Positions 40,585-45,173 of a stretch of 45,173 nt of DNA are shown here, in pieces. The notes beneath the pieces are model-generated. The model was given only the letters and a program-made list of their open reading frames with translations. It had not been told where the DNA came from and ran no database searches. How positions within the stretch are numbered: position 1 is the stretch's first letter; each line of letters opens with the position of its first letter. The DNA lies in assembly GCA_965644295.1 (NCBI GenBank), contig CBFFRP010000088.1, positions 1 through 45,173 on the forward strand, given 5' to 3'. Source of the DNA: Paraphysomonas bandaiensis. Taxonomy: Eukaryota > Chrysophyceae. The translations under genes and the position numbers were made by a program.

Positions 40585-40754
40585 TTTCCCGTGTTGTATT
40601 CCCTTATCGTCACCGCCCCACACTGCTATGTATGTGTATGTACTGTATGCACTGTGTTTACACGTATATGCATGTGTATGTGTCTGTGTGCGTGATATCT
40701 AGATATGATACGGCTGCTATCTACGTACGATGGTGTGTATATGATACGATCCAT
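40585..40754. repeat. Direct repeat copy B, upstream of DUF1275 gene
   Basis: Matches copy A at 39681-39844 in order and orientation (TTTCCC, ATTCCCTTATCGTCACCG, GCTGCTATCTACGTACGATG, GATACGATCCAT). It is followed by CA/CATA short repeats (40755-40785), then the DUF1275 start codon at 40892. Confidence 0.7.
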
Positions 40755-40891
40755 ACACACACACATACATACATACATACACACATATCTCTATATTAAA
40801 CACTCCCCCACCTCATATCCTCATATCTCACATAAACCACACCAAACACCTCTGAATAACCAAATCAATCACTCTCTATTCATCTCATACA

Positions 40892-41941
40892 ATGAAAACA
40901 TCAAATAACATGCTTGATATGGTCAAACACCCTCCACCAACAGACGTCTACGTGATCTATGGCGTGAAGTGTATCTTCTCATACAGTATCACACACTTGA
41001 CATTATTTGCATTCACATTTACATATTTAAACATTACCACACTGTTTGAATTCACTGTTTATCCTTCTCTTATGACTGGAAATTTCTTTCATGCAGCACT
41101 TGACATGAATGCAACTCAATATATGGATTCACTCTATCGGTTCGTACTAATTATATCATGTACATGTATTGGTACATGTTTAGATTGTTATCTATTAATA
41201 ACAATGAAAAGTAGACAAAATGTATTTGCTGTATTGATGTGTTTATTGGTATTAACGGTTGCTGTGGTGGATCTTATTGCAGATACTACTGGTAGTCGAT
41301 ACAGTTTATGTCTGCTATGTGTTACTAGTGGAGCATTAGTTCACTGGAGTCAAAAACTAGGATATACATGTTCTGCAATGACAGGAAATATGTTTAAACT
41401 TTCTGAAATAATATTCAAATTATGTGTCGGTTATGATTTGGGAGGAGCGAAGATGCACGGAGAAGCATTAATATTATTTGGTATTTTCTTTGGGAGTCTT
41501 GTTGGAGCATTGAGTGCCGTTGGAGTGCTTCAAATAACGGAAAACTTGTCCATTATGCCTCTTTTAGTGACAGTTCCATTCCATCTTTATCTGGCGGGCT
41601 GTTTAGAAGAGTGGGGGTGGATTACTAAGGCCGATGTCGACAAACAACCAACACTGAACACTGACTCGGACAATCGCCCAGGGGGTGTAAAACTAGATAA
41701 TCCCTCTGACGTCGAATTGGCTAATACGAAATCTCCATTATCATTAGATTGTAACTCATCTGCTACAGTGAGTGGTCGAGAATCTATGAGCTCAGCGAAA
41801 TCTTGTGATGAAGATCGTTCCTCATCGTCATCATCTGTTTTTCAAAGGACATCAATAACAGCGGATGAACTGAAAGATGTCGAAGCCGTTGAGCAGTCGT
41901 TTGGGTATAAAGTAGAGAAGTCGCTTTTTATTGATGACTAA
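40892..41941 (+). CDS. DUF1275 (YoaK-like) membrane protein with long Ser-rich tail
   Basis: Single exon, 349 residues. The DUF1275 fold spans about residues 20-245 with around six hydrophobic segments. The family's paired motif M-T-G-N occurs twice: PSLMTGNFFHAAL (about 59-71) and CSAMTGNMFKLSE (about 160-172), each at the head of a membrane helix, with GALVHWSQKLGYT and FGIFFGSLVGALSAVGVL. Bacterial homologues are predicted permease-like proteins of unknown substrate; eukaryotic members are scattered among protists, fungi and oomycetes, which suggests lateral transfer at some stage. A tail of about 110 residues is Ser/Asp-rich (RSSSSSSVF), probably cytosolic and phosphorylated. The start ATG follows a CATA-rich spacer. 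Confidence 0.85.
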   Translation: MKTSNNMLDMVKHPPPTDVYVIYGVKCIFSYSITHLTLFAFTFTYLNITTLFEFTVYPSLMTGNFFHAALDMNATQYMDSLYRFVLIISCTCIGTCLDCYLLITMKSRQNVFAVLMCLLVLTVAVVDLIADTTGSRYSLCLLCVTSGALVHWSQKLGYTCSAMTGNMFKLSEIIFKLCVGYDLGGAKMHGEALILFGIFFGSLVGALSAVGVLQITENLSIMPLLVTVPFHLYLAGCLEEWGWITKADVDKQPTLNTDSDNRPGGVKLDNPSDVELANTKSPLSLDCNSSATVSGRESMSSAKSCDEDRSSSSSSVFQRTSITADELKDVEAVEQSFGYKVEKSLFIDD

Positions 41942-42770
41942 TTAATCGTCACTTACGAAGTGGCGATAACTGAAGACTTCAAAGTGTATGAAATAAGAGT
42001 GTGGACTCTGGTTACCACACTTGCTGTATGTTACGGTAGTAATATTCACAGCAATTGATTTCGCGTAATCTGGATTTGAGAAGTAATTTATCTTTATTCG
42101 ACTTGTATGGAACAAGTTTACTCAAATGTAATTAAATATGATTGCTTAATAGCAATGCCTATTCATCTTTTTGTCCGAATCTTCCCTTTGTTTTAGCGTA
42201 CTTAGTGAGGTTAGTGCATAGTTGAGGATAAATAAGGATGTGAATAATCATTCGTTTATCTTATAATTATAGACAGCAGATAATCACAACCAAAATCAAC
42301 ATTCTGCTACCCTCAACAAAGTCGGACTTGTGACTTTTCGTGGTGTTCAATATCTGCAACCAGCTTATGTTGTGTATTACGACTATCGTTATGGTGCTCA
42401 GTTTATTGTTGGTCAACTATCTTCGATATGTTGTTATACTGTCACACAATTAAGATTAATAATGATAAAGTGACTGTGCGCCGTGCACTTATATCCAAGC
42501 TTTTTTATGCTAACAGATAATGGATTTACACCTATATGATCAGTAGCTATACAGCTAAAAATGTATCTACATCATGAAGACAACGAATTAAACGGCAACA
42601 TTTCCCAATAATAATTGAATTTATCACTTTTAAAACCAATTCTTTAAATTGGCAATTCAATTAATTGTTAAGCAAGCCTGTGTACAACTGTGATGTTGTA
42701 TATTACCTGCAAGTAATATGATCTACCAAACTCTTAAAACACAAGAATATATATACGTTGCATCAGTACA
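41942..42770. other. Spacer with copia and MITE scraps
   Basis: Contains 42307-42351, a 45-nt copy of the copia-like sequence at 31455-31500 (CCTCAACAAAGTCGGACT and TTTTCGTGGTGTTC). Near 42640-42678 AATTCAATTAATTGTTAAGC then AAGCCTG resembles, in inverse, one end of the hAT-type MITE at 37001. No gene is visible. Confidence 0.5.
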
Positions 42771-45154
42771 TTATAACCTAACTTTTTCCCAAGAAGCCAC
42801 CATATAGAGCCCTATCGCCCTCCACTCCTCATCCGATACGTTTCTTCCTGGAGATTTGGGACCTATGACACCTATTTGGTGTCTTAATGATAAATAATAT
42901 GCATCGGTGAGGCATGTGTCAGCTATCCACTCATGCATGCCCTGGGTGGAAGGTGTAGTACGATCTTGGATCGTAGATACCAGATGGAGACCTAGAGATT
43001 CCGCGATCTCTACAACTCGAGATAATGGGACGAAAAACTCTTCACAATCCTACAAAATATGGTCATCAATTATATACAATTCGCAACGAGTCCACTCACC
43101 ACCACCGCATCACCGAGACTGAACATGTACGGGACACCGAATGAAGTCAAGCAATGTTCCTCGGAAAAATCGAATTTGTCACTCTGCCCAAATGATACAT
43201 TGCAAATATCTCCAGACTGAAGTGGTTCAGTGAAGCCACTCAGCAAGCCATGTATTGCTAACGGATTCGGAAAAGTGGCTACAAATCGACCACCAGGTTT
43301 TAGAGCGTGTGAAATATTTGACAAAAGACTGCGACACGACTCTTCAGATGCACAGAAGTAATGTAAAGCAAACATACACCAAGCTATATCAAATGCTTCT
43401 GCAGTTTGTACACTATTCTGAGATAAACTATTTACCCACAAGCTATCTGCAGCACTACCTTTAATTACAACGGCCTTAGATATTCGCTTATTATTCTTGG
43501 CACGAGATTTGCATTCTCTCACTTGCTCTGCAGATACATCTACCCCCACATAAAGAGATACTTGGGAATCACTAGTAAATTTTTTTATATCACCCCCACG
43601 ACCGCAAGCGATGTCCAATACAGCTATCGTCTTTGATTTACTACGGCGAAATTTATTGTGATTTCGGCGGCTAGGGGTAGTTAGATCTGGTGCTGGGTAG
43701 TATTGTATCTGCTCTGCGGATTTCTTTAAAGCTGAGGTCATCGAGCCGATTATCTCACTCGTTGCACCTCGAGAAACAGGTGTACGATCAGAAAAGAGAG
43801 CGTCGTGCAGCAAACAGGCTTTAGACCAGTTCATAACGCGTCGATGCACCGCAATTCGATCTTCTCTTGCCCCTGTCTGACGAAAAGATTGTATCCTATC
43901 ATAGTGAGCATCAACCGTACCGTTAGGAGGAATCGAATTGAGCTGTGATGTCTCCGCCGCTTTTAGAAGCACGTTCAGAGTACAACCTTCAGATATAACT
44001 TCCAGGTTGCTCCATGCCGCACTGAGAGCATTCGGATTCAATCTATCAGGTCGAAGTTTGTAGACACGCCATGAACTTATAAACGGTACATACTGGCACT
44101 CGGCAACGACAAAACTCCGATGACCACCGGATTGGGACGCCGAAAGGGAGTATATTGCTTCTCGTGCCCCAGCTGCGGTAATTTCTACCGATCCGAGAGG
44201 AACCATAGATGTGTCAGTTGCGTGTGGGGAGCGCTTCTTCTTTAAGTTCACGTGCCCAGGAACTGAAAATATATAGTCTGGCCCAGCAGATTTGTTTTTA
44301 CGCAATGCCCCGGTGATATCAGAAGACATCAGTGCAAAATCTACCGTGCACATATGAGGCGGTTTCCATTTGGTTACCATATACTCGTAATAGGATCCAC
44401 ACACTGGTGTGAAAACTAATCCGTCGGACATGTGCGGGATAATTTCCTCACCAGAAGGGGCATAAACCCATCCCCACCCACTGTACTCCGGACAGGTGCT
44501 ATCTTGAAGTGTTACAGATTTAAAGTTTTTCACCACTTCTTGCACACGAGTACTGGGATAGAATTTCTTACATTGAAAGCACAGAGGTGATATAAACGAC
44601 ACACGATTTAACATTGACTCCAATAACCAGGCTTCAGTAATCTTAATTCGATCAATTAGTCCAAGAGTGGGCTTGTTGCCAATAAATTCACCATTAATAA
44701 ACACACCATCGAAGCATAGGTACATGTAGCGTGGCACAGGCATAGCGTTATTATTGTGGTAAACATACTCAGAAACCAACTCTCCATCTAGTACCGTTGT
44801 ACCTGGAAGAGACTTCATCCAGGTGTTTAGTTCAAATTGGTGGTCACTAGCAACTTCAAGCCGCTGCACCCCCATGTTTCGGTAAACAAAGTATATTTCC
44901 ATATGCTCAGGAGACACAACTAGTATGGCTCTCTCGCCGTCTGTTTTTTCGCACACAGCATATGCACACCCGTCAAAGAGTCCCGAGTTTTGGCCGTAAT
45001 TCTGGTCCGAACTTGGTGTTGCAGAGCGACGAAACACATCGTCTGCGTTTTTAAGATGCAGCGGGGTAGCCTTCGGCCCAGGAAGTACAGATCGCTCTAT
45101 GCACTGATGAGCCACCTGGGTATTGTTGTTGCAGCACATAACCAGGTATGACAT
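42771..45154 (-). CDS. Bifunctional mRNA capping enzyme: guanylyltransferase fused to cap N7-methyltransferase
   Basis: Exons 45154-43100 and 43049-42771 join across a 50-nt intron to give 777 residues. The N-terminal half is an mRNA guanylyltransferase: motif I EKTDGER with nucleophilic Lys70, motif III VLDGELV (about 121-127), IIIa YLCFDGVFING (145-155), IV SDGLVF (243-248), V TKWKPP (261-266) and VI in KLRPDRLNPN. It transfers GMP to the 5' diphosphate of RNA. The C-terminal half is the guanine-N7 methyltransferase: HYDRIQSF and RRVMNWSKACLL, SAM motif VLDIACGRGGDIKKF (512-526), WCMFALHYFC, LKPGGRFVATFPN, and exon 2 gives DCEEFFVPLSRVVEIAESLG. It would act in the nucleus with RNA polymerase II. 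No RNA triphosphatase domain is present; it is either a separate gene or lies beyond the window, because ATG 45154 is only 19 bases from the edge and further 5' exons cannot be excluded. Confidence 0.9.
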
Positions 45155-45173
45155 CAGTAAATTCTCATCTGAC

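Overview
The window is nuclear DNA of a unicellular eukaryote. Genes are interrupted by short GT-AG introns (mostly 46-75 nt, a few of 100-250 nt), the background is AT-rich, and gene-start regions carry TATG/CATA tetranucleotide runs. Kre2/Mnt1-type GT15 mannosyltransferase, Crinkler/RHS-like NTPase, DUF1275, NIPA and RING-H2 genes sit among copia, MULE, pogo/Tc5 and hAT relics. This fits a protist such as an ichthyosporean or another microbial opisthokont, or an oomycete-like lineage. No rRNA or other species marker is present, so the taxon is inference only.

Layout. 1-11.6 kb is gene-dense: a three-exon MOZART1-like gene (-), a MaoC hot-dog dehydratase (+), a five-exon nu-class/YghU-like glutathione transferase (-), an AlkB-like 2OG-Fe(II) oxygenase fused to an Arg-rich linker and a CCCH zinc finger (+), an unrecognised four-exon coiled-coil protein (-) and a TPR-like protein (+). 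12-15 kb holds a decayed ORF and a pogo/Tc5-derived gene that keeps its DNA-binding domain and a PCNA-binding box but has no DDE nuclease. 15.2-18.3 kb is a 1024-residue multipass RING-H2 protein. 18.8-21.9 kb is a candidate DNA transposon with 10-bp terminal inverted repeats and dense arrays of the palindrome ACCTATAGGT inside both ends. 22.2-28.9 kb returns to host genes: a NIPA magnesium transporter (-), a nine-exon ADP/ATP-type mitochondrial carrier (+) and a GT15 mannosyltransferase (-).

29.4-39.6 kb is an accessory region: a frameshifted LPMO-like secreted-protein fragment, a retrotransposon gag relic, a deleted copia element with permuted LTR pieces, a Crinkler/RHS-like P-loop NTPase, foldback repeats, a 275-bp hAT-type MITE, a MULE remnant between GC-rich inverted repeats, and a perfect 43-bp inverted repeat. 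39.9-45.2 kb has a small hydrophobic protein between diverged direct repeats, a DUF1275 membrane protein (+), and an mRNA capping enzyme that fuses guanylyltransferase and cap N7-methyltransferase in one chain (-).

The host genes are ordinary housekeeping functions without evident operon-like logic; several are divergently paired and share repeat-rich promoter spacers. The least ordinary items are the DDE-less transposase gene, the ACCTATAGGT element, the AlkB-CCCH fusion, the fused capping enzyme and the repeated placement of TATG/CATA arrays next to start codons. Exon boundaries were worked out by hand from reading frame and splice signals.
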